A stretch of DNA of 64,000 nt from Kosakonia quasisacchari (GCF_004331415.1 NZ_SJOP01000019.1:39705-103704), one strand, 5' to 3'; positions 8,515-17,760 are shown, counted from the stretch's first letter. The notes: a model not told the origin generated them from the letters alone. Made by a program: numbers and translations.

Positions 8515-9693
8515 CTAAGGCGTCTTTTCGGTTACGACACGGTTATTAATGGCGTACACCGTGCATTTTGCTGCGCCCGGACGTTGCTCCTGTTGACAGA
8601 TACTGAGCGCCGTTTTTGCGGCTTCATGGCTATTTCTGGCCCAGTACGCAGCGCCCCAGTCGCCGTCCTCGTCCGTGGCAAAGGCTTTTTCATAGCGTTG
8701 TGCTGCTGCATATTCTGAGAACGCCTTCTTCCCGGTGGCATTGAGTGCGGGCGGTGCAGCCAGCTGCGTTTTGGGTAGAGGCACAGCTTCGCTGACCGGT
8801 AAATGCTGCTGTTTTAGAAAGGCGGCCACCGTCTGCCACCAGAAACTCTCCGGCGCTGAATCCATAAAGACATGGCCGTTATTGCCGAAAGCGGGCATCG
8901 TGATGAATTGCGCCGTATGGTTTTCTTGCTGATAGGCATCGAACATCTCTTTGCCCATCGCTGGCGGGAAGGATTTATCATTTTTAGCATACAGCCACAG
9001 GGACGGGATCTGCGCTGTTTTCCCGTAACGTGCGTAAGCGTTCAGCAGACCGGCTCTATCGCAGAGTGATTTCCCGTCAATTGCGCCCCTTCCGCCGTCG
9101 AAATTGATCACTGCCTTAACGCCCGGTGGATTAGCCGCGCCAGTAGCAATCACCGCAAAACCGCCTGCGGACATCCCGGCGAGGATCGCGTTATCGGGTG
9201 CAGCCCACGGCAGGTGGCGCACGGCATTGAAAGCGGCAAGCAGGTTACGGGTGTCTTGCTCCCCGGCCTGCTGATGTAAAGGTTGCGCGCATGAGCCATC
9301 GGCATACTCCGCCGCACCGCTTGATTGCCCGTAGCCCTGGCGCAGAACCACAACTGCTGCATAACCGTGGCGCGCAAAGGCGATAGCCGTTGCGGCATAA
9401 CGGTTCGGGTTGATTATCCAGCGATCAAATTCTGCAGTGCCAACGGTTCCATTAGTGATTAACACGATAGGCTGAGGCGTTTGGCTGGTCATGCGGGTCA
9501 CAAACGCATCCAGCACGGCCGGCTGACCATTATCTAAGGTCACCGCAAGCAAAAGCGGTTCTCTTATCAGCCCGTCAATCTGTTGGTATTCCGGGGGATG
9601 CTCTACAACATCAGCATGGCCTGCAACAGTAAACAGGAGGAGTGCGGTGGCGAAAAGACGTTTTGCCAGGCGAGTCGTAAAACGGTTGCGCAT
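8515..9693 (-). CDS. Secreted alpha/beta hydrolase
   Basis: The protein has 392 residues. A signal peptide (residues 1-27, ending AGHA before DVVEH) directs it to the periplasm. The nucleophile elbow GMSAG (Ser175) and the strand before it are typical of dienelactone-hydrolase-like or esterase/peptidase alpha/beta hydrolases. A late His in FGNNGHVF (near 285) is the probable catalytic base. About 90 residues after the hydrolase core form a C-terminal extension with paired cysteines (SICQQEQRPGAAKC). The substrate is unknown. It is monocistronic and convergent with the MFS gene. Confidence 0.78.
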   Translation of the reverse strand: MRNRFTTRLAKRLFATALLLFTVAGHADVVEHPPEYQQIDGLIREPLLLAVTLDNGQPAVLDAFVTRMTSQTPQPIVLITNGTVGTAEFDRWIINPNRYAATAIAFARHGYAAVVVLRQGYGQSSGAAEYADGSCAQPLHQQAGEQDTRNLLAAFNAVRHLPWAAPDNAILAGMSAGGFAVIATGAANPPGVKAVINFDGGRGAIDGKSLCDRAGLLNAYARYGKTAQIPSLWLYAKNDKSFPPAMGKEMFDAYQQENHTAQFITMPAFGNNGHVFMDSAPESFWWQTVAAFLKQQHLPVSEAVPLPKTQLAAPPALNATGKKAFSEYAAAQRYEKAFATDEDGDWGAAYWARNSHEAAKTALSICQQEQRPGAAKCTVYAINNRVVTEKTP

Positions 9694-9963
9694 GGTGGTT
9701 AACCCTGAAATGTTTGGCCTTGATAGACGCTGCGTGATTGGCGAGCAACTTTACCTGTCGTGCTGGTCACACGTTTTTGTCGTTCTGTCGCGCGGTATTG
9801 ATTACGCATGTTGATAATTTCTGCAAGCAGTGAGCTCTGGATTAAGGTAAGTAAAAATTTTTCAATGGATTACGTTACAGATTCAGCGCGAGGTTGCGCA
9901 GGTGGCATGCGCTTTCTGGAAGGGGGAAAAACTTATCGCTCTGCTTAGCGGAGCGATAAAAGC
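9694..9963. other. Intergenic region upstream of the hydrolase
   Basis: The region holds the hydrolase promoter and nothing else that I can support. It ends at the terminator of the tRNA-Asn gene that follows. Confidence 0.3.
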
Positions 9964-9987
9964 AAAAAGCCTGCTTAAAAGCAGGCT
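9964..9987 (-). terminator. Intrinsic terminator of tRNA-Asn
   Basis: A 9-bp stem (AGCCTGCTT/AAGCAGGCT, 9968-9987) is followed on the minus strand by five T residues. The same terminator follows two other tRNA-Asn copies in this window. Confidence 0.9.
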
Positions 9988-9997
9988 TTTCTCAATC

Positions 9998-10073
9998 TGG
10001 CTCCTCTGACTGGACTCGAACCAGTGACATACGGATTAACAGTCCGCCGTTCTACCGACTGAACTACAGAGGA
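9998..10073 (-). tRNA. tRNA-Asn (GTT)
   Basis: A 76-base gene with encoded CCA. It has a 7-bp acceptor stem (TCCTCTG/CAGAGGA), an anticodon loop with GTT in CTGTTAATC, and the T-loop GGTTCGAGTCC. It reads AAC/AAT codons. This is one of four near-identical copies in the window and corresponds to the asn tRNA next to yeeO in E. coli. Confidence 0.97.
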
Positions 10074-10089
10074 ATCGTTGTGGAGGCTT

Positions 10090-10117
10090 ATCTTAGCGGC
10101 GAAAAATCTTTTGTCAA
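10090..10117 (-). promoter_or_regulatory. Sigma-70 promoter of tRNA-Asn
   Basis: On the minus strand TTGACA (10117-10112) and TAAGAT (10095-10090) are 16 bases apart, immediately before the tRNA. Confidence 0.75.
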
Positions 10118-10265
10118 ACCTCATTTCTCGCAGGGTGTTTTGACTGCTGAATCCATCGACAATTTGAGCTCGTCATCATTGTTTTCTGCGGAAATGCTTT
10201 GCAGGATCAGGGTTTCTCCCCCATCATTTGAAATGTAATTTCACCTTTCGCGGCTAAGGACCAAT

Positions 10266-11714
10266 TTGAACGTCGTTACTCCTCTTCGCCAGGCTGTTAT
10301 GCGCACGCCGTGGTACAGAAAGCGTAAAAGCTACCGTGTTTTGTTCTGGCGAGAAATCACCCCCCTTGCCATACCTATCTTCCTCGAAAACACCTGTGTT
10401 CTGATGATGGGCGTGCTCAGCACCTTCCTCGTAAGCTGGCTGGGCAAAGAGGCGATGGCGGGGGTCGGGCTTGCCGATAGTTTTAACATGGTGGTGATGT
10501 CGTTTTTCGCGGCTATCGACCTGGGAACCACGGTGGTGGTGGCGTTCAGTCTCGGTAAGCTGGACGGCGAACGGGCGAGGGCGGCGACGCGTCAGTCGCT
10601 GGTGATCATGACTCTATTTTCGATTGTGCTGGCGGCGGTCATTCACTACTACGGTACGGGAATCATCGATTTTATCGCCGGGGCGGCAACGGCGGAAGTT
10701 AAAGCGCTGGCGCTGACCTACCTTGAGCTGACGGTCCTCAGCTATCCAGCCGCGGCTATTGCATTGATTGGCAGCGGTGCACTGCGCGGCGCGGGTAACA
10801 CCAAAATCCCGCTGCTGATTAACGGTGGCATGAACATCCTTAATATTATTATCAGCAGCGTGCTGATCTATGGCCTTTTCGGCTGGAAAGGTATGGGTTT
10901 CGCCGGGGCTGGGCTGGGGCTGACCATTTCGCGTTATATTGGCGCGGTGGCGATTATCTGGGTACTAATGATTGGTTTTAACCCGGCACTGCGCATTCCG
11001 TTAAAAAGTTACTTCGAAAAGCTCAACTTCGGCATCATCTGGGAAGTGATGGGGATCGGTATTCCTGCCAGTATCGAATCGGTGTTGTTTAACGGCGGCA
11101 AGCTGCTGACGCAAATGTTCGTTGCCGGAATGGGCACCAACGTTATCGCCGGTAACTTTATCGCTTTTTCCGTGGCAGCGTTGATCAACCTGCCAGGTAA
11201 TGCGCTGGGTTCCGCCTCTACGATTATCACTGGTAAGCGGTTGGGCAAAGGGCAGATAAGCCAGGCTGAGCGCCAGTTGCGCCATGTATTCTGGCTATCG
11301 ACGCTGTTACTGACGATGCTTGCCTGGGGAACCGCACCGTTTGCCGGGCTTTTCGCCTCGTTTTACACCCAGGAAGACGATGTAAAAGAGGTGGTTAAAG
11401 TGCTTCTCTGGCTTAATGCGGCGTTTATGCCCATCTGGGCGGCGTCATGGGTTCTGCCAGCCGGACTAAAAGGCGCCCGCGACGCCCGTTTCGCCATGTG
11501 GGTGTCGATGCTTGGGATGTGGGGTTGTCGCGTTGTTGCCGGTTATACCCTGGGGATTATGCTCGGTATGGGGGTGGTTGGTGTCTGGCTCGGCATGTTC
11601 CTTGACTGGGCGGTGCGCGGTGCGCTTTTTTACTGGCGAATGGTTAGTGGGCGCTGGCTGTGGAAGTACCCGAAGCCGCAAAAAAGCACCATTTCTGCAC
11701 AGAATGGAGAATAA
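10266..11714 (+). CDS. yeeO: MATE family efflux transporter YeeO
   Basis: The 482-residue protein matches E. coli YeeO closely from MNVVTPLRQAVMRTPWY onward. Twelve membrane segments lie in two MATE repeats (LAIPIFLENTCVLMMGVL in the first, GIGIPASIESVLFNGG in the second). YeeO is known to export dipeptides and flavins (FMN/FAD). The start is a TTG with AAGGA six bases upstream; the sequence match supports it over the later ATG at 10299. It sits between two oppositely oriented tRNA-Asn genes, the arrangement seen in E. coli with asnW and asnU. Confidence 0.93.
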   Translation: MNVVTPLRQAVMRTPWYRKRKSYRVLFWREITPLAIPIFLENTCVLMMGVLSTFLVSWLGKEAMAGVGLADSFNMVVMSFFAAIDLGTTVVVAFSLGKLDGERARAATRQSLVIMTLFSIVLAAVIHYYGTGIIDFIAGAATAEVKALALTYLELTVLSYPAAAIALIGSGALRGAGNTKIPLLINGGMNILNIIISSVLIYGLFGWKGMGFAGAGLGLTISRYIGAVAIIWVLMIGFNPALRIPLKSYFEKLNFGIIWEVMGIGIPASIESVLFNGGKLLTQMFVAGMGTNVIAGNFIAFSVAALINLPGNALGSASTIITGKRLGKGQISQAERQLRHVFWLSTLLLTMLAWGTAPFAGLFASFYTQEDDVKEVVKVLLWLNAAFMPIWAASWVLPAGLKGARDARFAMWVSMLGMWGCRVVAGYTLGIMLGMGVVGVWLGMFLDWAVRGALFYWRMVSGRWLWKYPKPQKSTISAQNGE

Positions 11715-11748
11715 TTCGTCAAACGCGCCAAAATGTGAAAATCAGGCT

Positions 11749-11777
11749 TTGACAAGGGCCTGGGGCATCGCTAATAT
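11749..11777 (+). promoter_or_regulatory. Sigma-70 promoter of tRNA-Asn
   Basis: TTGACA, 17 bases, TAATAT. The G+C-rich sequence after the -10 (CGCCCCG) is a stringent-type discriminator, usual for stable-RNA promoters. Confidence 0.85.
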
Positions 11778-11795
11778 TCGCCCCGTTCACACGAT

Positions 11796-11871
11796 TCCTC
11801 TGTAGTTCAGTCGGTAGAACGGCGGACTGTTAATCCGTATGTCACTGGTTCGAGTCCAGTCAGAGGAGCCA
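11796..11871 (+). tRNA. tRNA-Asn (GTT)
   Basis: A 76-base gene with encoded CCA, identical in sequence to the other copies. It is the only one of the four on the plus strand. Confidence 0.97.
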
Positions 11872-11880
11872 GATTTAGAA

Positions 11881-11905
11881 AAGCCTGCTTTTAAGCAGGC
11901 TTTTT
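11881..11905 (+). terminator. Intrinsic terminator of tRNA-Asn
   Basis: A 10-bp stem (AAGCCTGCTT/AAGCAGGCTT) is followed by a T run. Confidence 0.9.
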
Positions 11906-11915
11906 GCTTTTCTGC

Positions 11916-12286
11916 GCTCTTACAGCCCGCGTTACTTTCCTGCCCGTCACAATGCGTTTTTGCGGAGCGTTTTTCCGGTAACAAGCAGAGATGCTGTTGC
12001 CCGCTTTAAACTCGTCGGCGTGAAAAGCCTGCACAAAGACGTTCTTATCGGTAGTGATTCGTCATGCCAAAAACGCTCGCCACTCCCAAGCAAATGGTTG
12101 GCAGAATATCTTTGCTCACGTCCTTAAATTGTCACCACGAAGGCACTATTTTTTCCGGAAGCCAAAAATAATCCACAGAATAAAAAGTATCGACACCGTA
12201 ACGCTGAACACCATGCTTAGCAGTTCGAGCGTCGATAAGCTGGCAAAAAAAACGCTGAATAGTCATTACGCCTGCGCTGTTAAAAT
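11916..12286. other. Intergenic region, no gene seen
   Basis: About 370 bases between the tRNA-Asn terminator and the aminopeptidase terminator. Short open frames exist on both strands but none resembles a protein, and no repeat or promoter is convincing. Confidence 0.35.
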
Positions 12287-12308
12287 AAAAACCCGCCGCA
12301 GCGGGTTT
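12287..12308 (-). terminator. Intrinsic terminator of the aminopeptidase gene
   Basis: Minus-strand stem AACCCGC/GCGGGTT with a small loop is followed by TTTTT. It begins 18 bases after the stop codon at 12326. Confidence 0.85.
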
Positions 12309-12325
12309 GTGAATGAAACGGACAC

Positions 12326-14104
12326 TTAGCTTGCCTGTACGCGCAGTGGCGCAGTGGCGGCAAACAGCCACGAGCGGGCGTCGTCATCAATCAGCGGTGA
12401 CAACGTTTCGCGCACTCGCTGGTGATAGTCATCCAGCCACTGCTGCTCTTGTTCGCTCAGCAGGTTCCACTCCACCTGGTTTAAATCGATGGGGACAAGC
12501 GTCAGCGAAGCAAAGCGGCAGAATCCCGGCTGGCTTTCCACCACTTCCACCTGGTTTTCAATGCGAATGCCGTAGCTGTCCGCCAGATAGTAGCCCGGCT
12601 CGATGGTCATGATATTGCCCGCCGACAGCGGCCACGGGTTGACCTTTTTCGCAATGCGTTGCGGCTGCTCGTGGATCAGCAACTGATGACCAACGCCGTG
12701 CCCGGTGCCGTGGTCGAAATCCAGCCCTAAGTCCCACAGCGCGCGGCGAGCAAAGGCATCCAACTGGTGCCCGTGCGTGCCGGCAGGAAATTGCAGAGTA
12801 AGCATCGACAAAAAGCCTTTCAGCACGGCGGTGTAGTGCAGCCGCTGCTGGGCATTGAGTGCGCCAAACGACAGCGTACGCGTCGTGTCAGTGGTGCCGT
12901 TATGGTACTGGCCGCCGGAATCATTCAAATAGAAGTTAGCGCGGGTGATGGCTTTGTTCGTTTTTTCGCTGCTGTGGTAATGGCACATCGCTGCGTTGCT
13001 GGCGGAGGCTGAAATGGTACTGAAGCTCTGTTCAATAAAGCCGGGTTGCTGTTGGCGGAAGGCCAGTTGCTTTTGCTGTGCTTCCAGTTCGGTCACCGGG
13101 TTACCCGCCGCTTCGCGCGCTGGCACTTCACGCGCTAACCAGGCGAGGAAATTCACCCACGCTGCGCCATCCTGCTGATGGCTTTCGCGGTAGCCTGCCA
13201 GTTCAGTCGCGTTTTTATGCGCTTTGATAAAGGTAATGGGATCGGCGCTCCACAGCACTTCGCCACCCTGTTGTTCAATGGCGAAACGCAGCGCCACCGG
13301 CGCGAAGTCGCCATCAAGCAGGATGCGTTTTCCGGCGGCGATTTGCTGGCAACGCGGCAGGAAGTCCTCGAAATCGTGCAGTGTCAGCGTTGAGGTCAGT
13401 TGCGTTGATAAACCGGCGGTTTTCTGCGGGTTAACAAACCATTCGACCTCTCCCTCGCGGCTGAGCAGGGAGAATGAATGCACCACCGGGTTCATTGCAA
13501 TGTCCGAACCGCGAATGTTCAGCAGCCAGGCGATGTTATCCGGTAGCGTGATTGCCAGGTAATCAGCCCCTTTTTCCGCCAGCACCTGCGCGATGCGCGT
13601 GCGCTTATCGGCGCTGCTTTCACCGCTGATCTCCAGCGGCATTTCACGAATCACACCACACGGTGCCGCCGGGCGATCGGCCCAGATCGCATCGAACGGA
13701 TCGCTATCCAGGGCGACCAGTTCACAATGCGTGGCGTTCAGCGCCTGAAACTGGTTGTTGACCATCAGCAGCGGCTCAAAGCCGATGCGGCTGCCGGCAG
13801 ATAGCGAGGCGTTTAACCACTGGTCCAGCGGCTCGTTGTGCAGATGGTGGATCTCGAAATCATGGCGATTCACTTCGCTGCGCACCTGCACCTGATAGCG
13901 GCCATCCACGAACAGCAGCGCCTTATCACGCAGCACCAGTGCCAGCCCGGCAGAACCGGTAAAGCCGGTGAGCCACTGGAGTTTATTGTCATGCGGCGCG
14001 CAATCTTCGCTCTGGTGCGCGTCGGCGCGCGGAACAATCATGCCGTCAAGCTCCAGCGCGACCAACTGATCGCGTAACGCTTGTAACGGTGAAGGGGTTT
14101 GCAT
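12326..14104 (-). CDS. Xaa-Pro aminopeptidase (M24B, three-domain type)
   Basis: The 592-residue protein has the domain plan of the long XPNPEP1-type enzymes: two N-terminal creatinase-like domains (with LLFVDGRYQVQ near residue 65), the catalytic pita-bread domain, and a C-terminal M24 tail. Metal-ligand motifs are visible: YHNGTTDTTRT (two Asp/Thr-region ligands), GTGHGVGHQLLIHE (His), MTIEPGYYL (Glu) and IRIENQVEVVE (Glu). It removes an N-terminal residue before proline, with two divalent metals, in the cytosol. It ends at its own terminator and starts 19 bases after amn, possibly in the same transcript. Confidence 0.9.
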   Translation of the reverse strand: MQTPSPLQALRDQLVALELDGMIVPRADAHQSEDCAPHDNKLQWLTGFTGSAGLALVLRDKALLFVDGRYQVQVRSEVNRHDFEIHHLHNEPLDQWLNASLSAGSRIGFEPLLMVNNQFQALNATHCELVALDSDPFDAIWADRPAAPCGVIREMPLEISGESSADKRTRIAQVLAEKGADYLAITLPDNIAWLLNIRGSDIAMNPVVHSFSLLSREGEVEWFVNPQKTAGLSTQLTSTLTLHDFEDFLPRCQQIAAGKRILLDGDFAPVALRFAIEQQGGEVLWSADPITFIKAHKNATELAGYRESHQQDGAAWVNFLAWLAREVPAREAAGNPVTELEAQQKQLAFRQQQPGFIEQSFSTISASASNAAMCHYHSSEKTNKAITRANFYLNDSGGQYHNGTTDTTRTLSFGALNAQQRLHYTAVLKGFLSMLTLQFPAGTHGHQLDAFARRALWDLGLDFDHGTGHGVGHQLLIHEQPQRIAKKVNPWPLSAGNIMTIEPGYYLADSYGIRIENQVEVVESQPGFCRFASLTLVPIDLNQVEWNLLSEQEQQWLDDYHQRVRETLSPLIDDDARSWLFAATAPLRVQAS

Positions 14105-14123
14105 GGTTAATCCTTTTTAATTG

Positions 14124-15578
14124 TTATCTGAATGGCGGTTCGTTAAAGGTGCGTAATTTACGCGAGTGCAGGCGGTCGCCCTCGGCGCGGAGCAGGTCGA
14201 TGGCGCGGATGCCAATTTGCAAATGCTCGGAAATCGCCCCTTCGTAAAAACGGTTGGCCTGGCCGGGGAGTTTGATCTCGCCATGGAGCGGTTTATCCGA
14301 AACACAGAGCAGAGTGCCATACGGTACGCGAAAGCGATAACCCTGCGCGGCAATAGTGGCGCTTTCCATATCTATCGCCACCGCGCGGCTTAAGTTAAAG
14401 CGCAGTGAGGAGGCGGAATAACGCAGTTCCCAGTTGCGATCGTCGGTGGTCACCACCGTGCCGGTACGCAACCGCTGTTTGACTTCCTCACCCGGCATGT
14501 CGCTCACTTCTTTGGTGGCGTCGTACAGCGCACGTTGCACTTCGGCGATGCTCGGGATCGGAATATCCGGCGGCAGCACGGCGTCCAGCACATGGTCGTC
14601 ACGCAGATAAGCATGCGCCAGCACGTAATCGCCAATCGACTGGCTTTCACGCAGGCCGCCGCAGTGGCCAATCATCAGCCAGACATCCGGGCGCAGCACG
14701 GCCAGATGATCGCAAATCGTTTTCGCATTTGACGGGCCAACACCAATATTAATCAGCGTAATGCCCTGGCCGTCGGCGGTGACCAGGTGCCAGGCCGGCA
14801 TCTGGTGTTTTTTCCACGCCAGGTCGGAAATGGCTTGCTCCGGCGCTTCGGTATCGGCAGTGATCCAGTTACCACCTGCGCAGGAGAGCGCGACGTACGG
14901 GCTATCTGGGTTGAGGATCTCGCTGCAGGCCCAGCGCACAAACTCATCGACATAACGCGTGTAGTTGGTGAACAGCACAAACGGCTGGAAATGTTCAACC
15001 GGCGTGCCGGTGTAGTGGCGCAGCCGCGCCAGCGAGAAATCCACGCGGCGCGCATCAAAATGGGAAAGCGGGTAAAGCTCGGTCGGGTGGAACAAGCCAT
15101 CGGCGGTCTCATCGCCAATCTGCGCCAGTTCGGTAGTGGGGAAGTGGCGCGTTAAGCCGGCGCTCATTGATCTGTCCAGTGTCAGCTCCGAACCGTCAAT
15201 CACGTAGGGGTACGGGATTTCATGGGCGGATAACCCCACCTCGATATGTGCGCCGTAGTCCTGGCACAGCAGTGTTAATTGTTCGAGTAAATAGGGACGA
15301 AACAGCGAAGGGCGGGTGATGGTGGTGGTGTAACAGCCCGAATGGGTGAAGCGGGCGTAGGCGCGGGTTTTCGGTGGGTTCGTCGCGCTACCATTCCAGC
15401 TTACGGATAACTGCGGATAGACAAATAACCCTTGTGCGCGGGCTTCGGTATCGGGAAGCTGACCGTCGTCGATATAGCGAGCGATCGCCTGACGAAGGGC
15501 TTCAACGGAACGATCATACAGCGCTTCAAGTTGATCCAGCGCTTGCTCCGGGGTCAGATTTGCACCCTTATTATTCAT
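14124..15578 (-). CDS. amn: AMP nucleosidase
   Basis: The 484-residue protein is the same length as E. coli Amn and nearly identical over long stretches (TNPPKTRAYARFTHSG, GDETADGLFHPTEL, the C-terminal LRTFNEPPFR). The enzyme hydrolyses AMP to adenine and ribose 5-phosphate and helps set adenylate pools. The N-terminal domain is regulatory (ATP, phosphate) and the C-terminal half has the nucleoside-phosphorylase fold with the AIDMESATIAA motif. In E. coli amn is in the PhoB regulon. Upstream (15618-15640) CTGTGAC and TTTCACA on the minus strand are a weak Pho-box candidate. Confidence 0.97.
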   Translation of the reverse strand: MNNKGANLTPEQALDQLEALYDRSVEALRQAIARYIDDGQLPDTEARAQGLFVYPQLSVSWNGSATNPPKTRAYARFTHSGCYTTTITRPSLFRPYLLEQLTLLCQDYGAHIEVGLSAHEIPYPYVIDGSELTLDRSMSAGLTRHFPTTELAQIGDETADGLFHPTELYPLSHFDARRVDFSLARLRHYTGTPVEHFQPFVLFTNYTRYVDEFVRWACSEILNPDSPYVALSCAGGNWITADTEAPEQAISDLAWKKHQMPAWHLVTADGQGITLINIGVGPSNAKTICDHLAVLRPDVWLMIGHCGGLRESQSIGDYVLAHAYLRDDHVLDAVLPPDIPIPSIAEVQRALYDATKEVSDMPGEEVKQRLRTGTVVTTDDRNWELRYSASSLRFNLSRAVAIDMESATIAAQGYRFRVPYGTLLCVSDKPLHGEIKLPGQANRFYEGAISEHLQIGIRAIDLLRAEGDRLHSRKLRTFNEPPFR

Positions 15579-15714
15579 CTTTATCTCCTTATCTGCTCTA
15601 CGGCTGTAGCCGATAGTATGTCACAGGAATGTGAAACGAAAGCAATGCGCAACGGGATTCGGAGGAAACGGATGAGGGAAGGATCCGGCGCGACGGCGCA
15701 CGCCGGAAAGCAGG

Positions 15715-16692
15715 TTAGCCGCTGATTTTCACCAGCGTACGGCCCTGGATTTTATTACTCAGAAAATCGGCGGCGATTGCCGGAGCCTGTTCCAGCGCAA
15801 TTTCGGTTGCGGCCTGCTGGTAGTAACTTTCTGGCAACGTGCGTGCGAGATTTTCCCACACGGCACCGCGCTGCGCGGTGGGCACCATCACGGAATCCAC
15901 GCCCTGCAAACGGACGTTTCGCAGAATAAACGGCATGACGGTGGTCGGCAGCTCGAAACCGCCAGCCAGACCGCATGCGGCAACGCAGCCACCATAGTTA
16001 GTCTGTGCCAGCACTTTTGCCAGCACGTGGTTGCCAACGGTATCAATCGCACCGGCCCACAGCTGTTTTTCCAGCGGGCGGGTCTGTTCAAAATCGCTGC
16101 GCGGCAGGATCTCATCAGCACCTAAATTACGCAGAAAATCATGGGTCGATTCACGCCCGGTCACGGCGGCAACGGTGTAGCCCAGCGCCTTCAGCAGCAC
16201 GACAGCGGTGCTGCCCACGCCGCCGCTGGCACCGGTGACCAGCACAGTGCCATCCTGCGGTTTAATCCCGGCCTCTTGCAGCGCCATTACGCACAGCATC
16301 GCCGTAAAACCTGCGGTGCCGATGATCATCGCATTACGCGCACTTAAGCTTTCCGGCAGGGCAACCAGCCAGTCACCTTTTACGCAGGCCTGGGCGGCAA
16401 GCCCACCCCAGTGATTTTCGCCCACGCCCCAGCCGGTGAGGATCACGGCCTGGCCGGGAACAAAGCGCGCATCGCGGCTTTCGCTCACGCGGCCGCAAAA
16501 ATCAATGCCTGGCACCATGGGGAACTGGCGAATGATTTTGCCTTTACCGGTGATAGCCAGCGCGTCTTTGTAGTTAAGGCTGGACCAGTCAATATCGACC
16601 CGAACGTCGCCCTCGCCCAGTGCAGGCAGGGCGATCTCTTTCACTTCCGCCAGGGTTTTATTCTCATTCTGTTCCAGAACTAATGCTTTCAT
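15715..16692 (-). CDS. acuI: Acrylyl-CoA reductase (NADPH)
   Basis: The protein has 325 residues from the ATG at 16692, which is preceded by GAGGAAAA at good spacing; a longer frame adds 22 implausible residues. It is a medium-chain dehydrogenase/quinone-oxidoreductase-type protein of the YhdH/AcuI group. Features are the N-terminal MKALVLEQ, the zinc-free catalytic domain with PGIDFCGRV, and the Rossmann motif VTGASGGVGSTAV near 150. It reduces toxic acrylyl-CoA to propionyl-CoA. The TetR-type gene 79 bases upstream on the same strand is the matching regulator. Confidence 0.9.
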   Translation of the reverse strand: MKALVLEQNENKTLAEVKEIALPALGEGDVRVDIDWSSLNYKDALAITGKGKIIRQFPMVPGIDFCGRVSESRDARFVPGQAVILTGWGVGENHWGGLAAQACVKGDWLVALPESLSARNAMIIGTAGFTAMLCVMALQEAGIKPQDGTVLVTGASGGVGSTAVVLLKALGYTVAAVTGRESTHDFLRNLGADEILPRSDFEQTRPLEKQLWAGAIDTVGNHVLAKVLAQTNYGGCVAACGLAGGFELPTTVMPFILRNVRLQGVDSVMVPTAQRGAVWENLARTLPESYYQQAATEIALEQAPAIAADFLSNKIQGRTLVKISG

Positions 16693-16771
16693 GACTGCGT
16701 TTTCCTCGTCGGATGAGGTGTGTTTTCGGCGTTTTGCCGTCCTGTGCAGATGCTCCATCCCCTGTCATGCT

Positions 16772-17425
16772 TCACGCTGCAGGGGCAGTTGTTATGCTGT
16801 GGCGAAAGAATTCCCAGTACTGATCCAGCGGTTTGACGGAGCGGAACAGCTTGGCGCGCATCACTGCGCCTTCCCAGCCGGACCAGAACACACTGGCCAG
16901 TTCATGGCTGGCAGCGTCTTGCGGCAATTCGCCGCAGGATTTTGCTTCATCCAGACACGTTGCGACGCGCGTTTCCCAGTCGGCGAGGATGGCTTTCAGG
17001 CGCGCCGGGAAGACTTCCGGTAAAAGTGGCGTTTCCTGCAACAGGTTGCCCACCAGACAACCACGGCGGAAAGCGTATTTCGCCATTCCCAGGCCAGCAT
17101 GGTGCACAAAAGCCGCCATGCGTTGCAGCGGGGAGAGTTGGGTATCCGTTAAAAATTTATCCAGTTTATGGGCGAAAAAGTCGCCATAGGCAGCCAGCAC
17201 CGCCATGCCAAACTCCTGCTTACTTTTAAAGCAGTGATAGAACGAGCCTTTAGGAACTGCGATATTTTTGATCACCGCGTCAATGCCCGCCGACAGATAG
17301 CCAGTTTCCGTTAGCACCTCAAGACCCGAGCGGATCAGCTCCTGGCGGGTATCGGTAAAGTCGCGCTCGACTTTCGGCGGCCGCCCACGGCGGGGTTTTT
17401 GCAGTGCTGCTGTTTCGCCATTCAT
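16772..17425 (-). CDS. acuR: TetR family regulator, AcuR-like
   Basis: The protein has 217 residues. The basic N-terminal arm (KPRRGRPPKVERDF) leads into a TetR helix-turn-helix with the typical VPKGSFYHCFKSKQEF end (about 58-73). The C-terminal part resembles the AcuR/NemR branch, including the Cys-containing RRGCLVGNLLQE stretch that in this branch can sense electrophiles. Because it precedes acuI in one apparent operon, repression of acuI and relief by acrylate-type compounds is the likely role; that is inferred from the family and the neighbourhood. Confidence 0.8.
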   Translation of the reverse strand: MNGETAALQKPRRGRPPKVERDFTDTRQELIRSGLEVLTETGYLSAGIDAVIKNIAVPKGSFYHCFKSKQEFGMAVLAAYGDFFAHKLDKFLTDTQLSPLQRMAAFVHHAGLGMAKYAFRRGCLVGNLLQETPLLPEVFPARLKAILADWETRVATCLDEAKSCGELPQDAASHELASVFWSGWEGAVMRAKLFRSVKPLDQYWEFFRHSITTAPAA

Positions 17426-17428
17426 AAT

Positions 17429-17446
17429 TTAGACCGATAGGTTTTA
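17429..17446 (-). promoter_or_regulatory. Candidate AcuR operator
   Basis: TTAGACC, four bases, GGTTTTA lies just before the acuR start codon. It matches the left half (TAGACC) and partly the right half of the NemR-type operator TAGACC-N4-GGTCTA, suggesting autoregulation. Confidence 0.45.
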
Positions 17447-17494
17447 ATTCGGCAGAGGCTACGCCGATTTAACATCCCAGGCAAGTGAAGAAAC

Positions 17495-17519
17495 AAAAAA
17501 GCCCGCACGAAGCGGGCTT
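17495..17519 (-). terminator. Intrinsic terminator of yjfB
   Basis: An 8-bp stem AAGCCCGC/GCGGGCTT is followed on the minus strand by six T residues. Confidence 0.85.
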
Positions 17520-17571
17520 GCAAGCGTTGCCGGTTGGCGCTGTTACCACAAACGTCAGCCAGCAAACCGGA

Positions 17572-17760
17572 CTATGCGGTGGTATTAATATTACGACCGA
17601 TTGCCGGGTTGGAAGGTAACTGCGGGATCTGCTGAATCAAGTCGCTGGCGATCGATTTCTGTGTATCAAGCGCTTTTTTCAGCACCAGCGTATTGACTTG
17701 ATTATCAAGCTGATAAGAGTCAAGGCTGCTGGCTAATGATGCAATTTGTATCGGATCCAT
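17572..17760 (-). CDS. yjfB: YjfB-type putative motility protein
   Basis: The 62-residue protein, MDPIQIASLASSLDSYQLDNQVNTLVLKKALDTQ and so on to a C-terminus rich in Asn/Thr, matches the small YjfB family annotated as a putative motility protein. It has no signal peptide and is helical in the middle. The gene is monocistronic with its own terminator. An almost perfect FliA (sigma-28) promoter lies 65 bases upstream, direct evidence that it belongs to the late flagellar regulon here. Its molecular function is unknown. Confidence 0.85.
   Translation of the reverse strand: MDPIQIASLASSLDSYQLDNQVNTLVLKKALDTQKSIASDLIQQIPQLPSNPAIGRNINTTA

Larger units (their letters stand above)
11748..11915 (+). 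repeat. 168-bp inverted repeat, copy A (tRNA-Asn unit)
   Basis: Promoter, tRNA-Asn and terminator form a 168-bp block. The block is repeated in opposite orientation at 21638-21805 with the same length and only about two mismatches seen by eye, so the 10-kb segment between them is bounded by inverted repeats. Confidence 0.85.
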
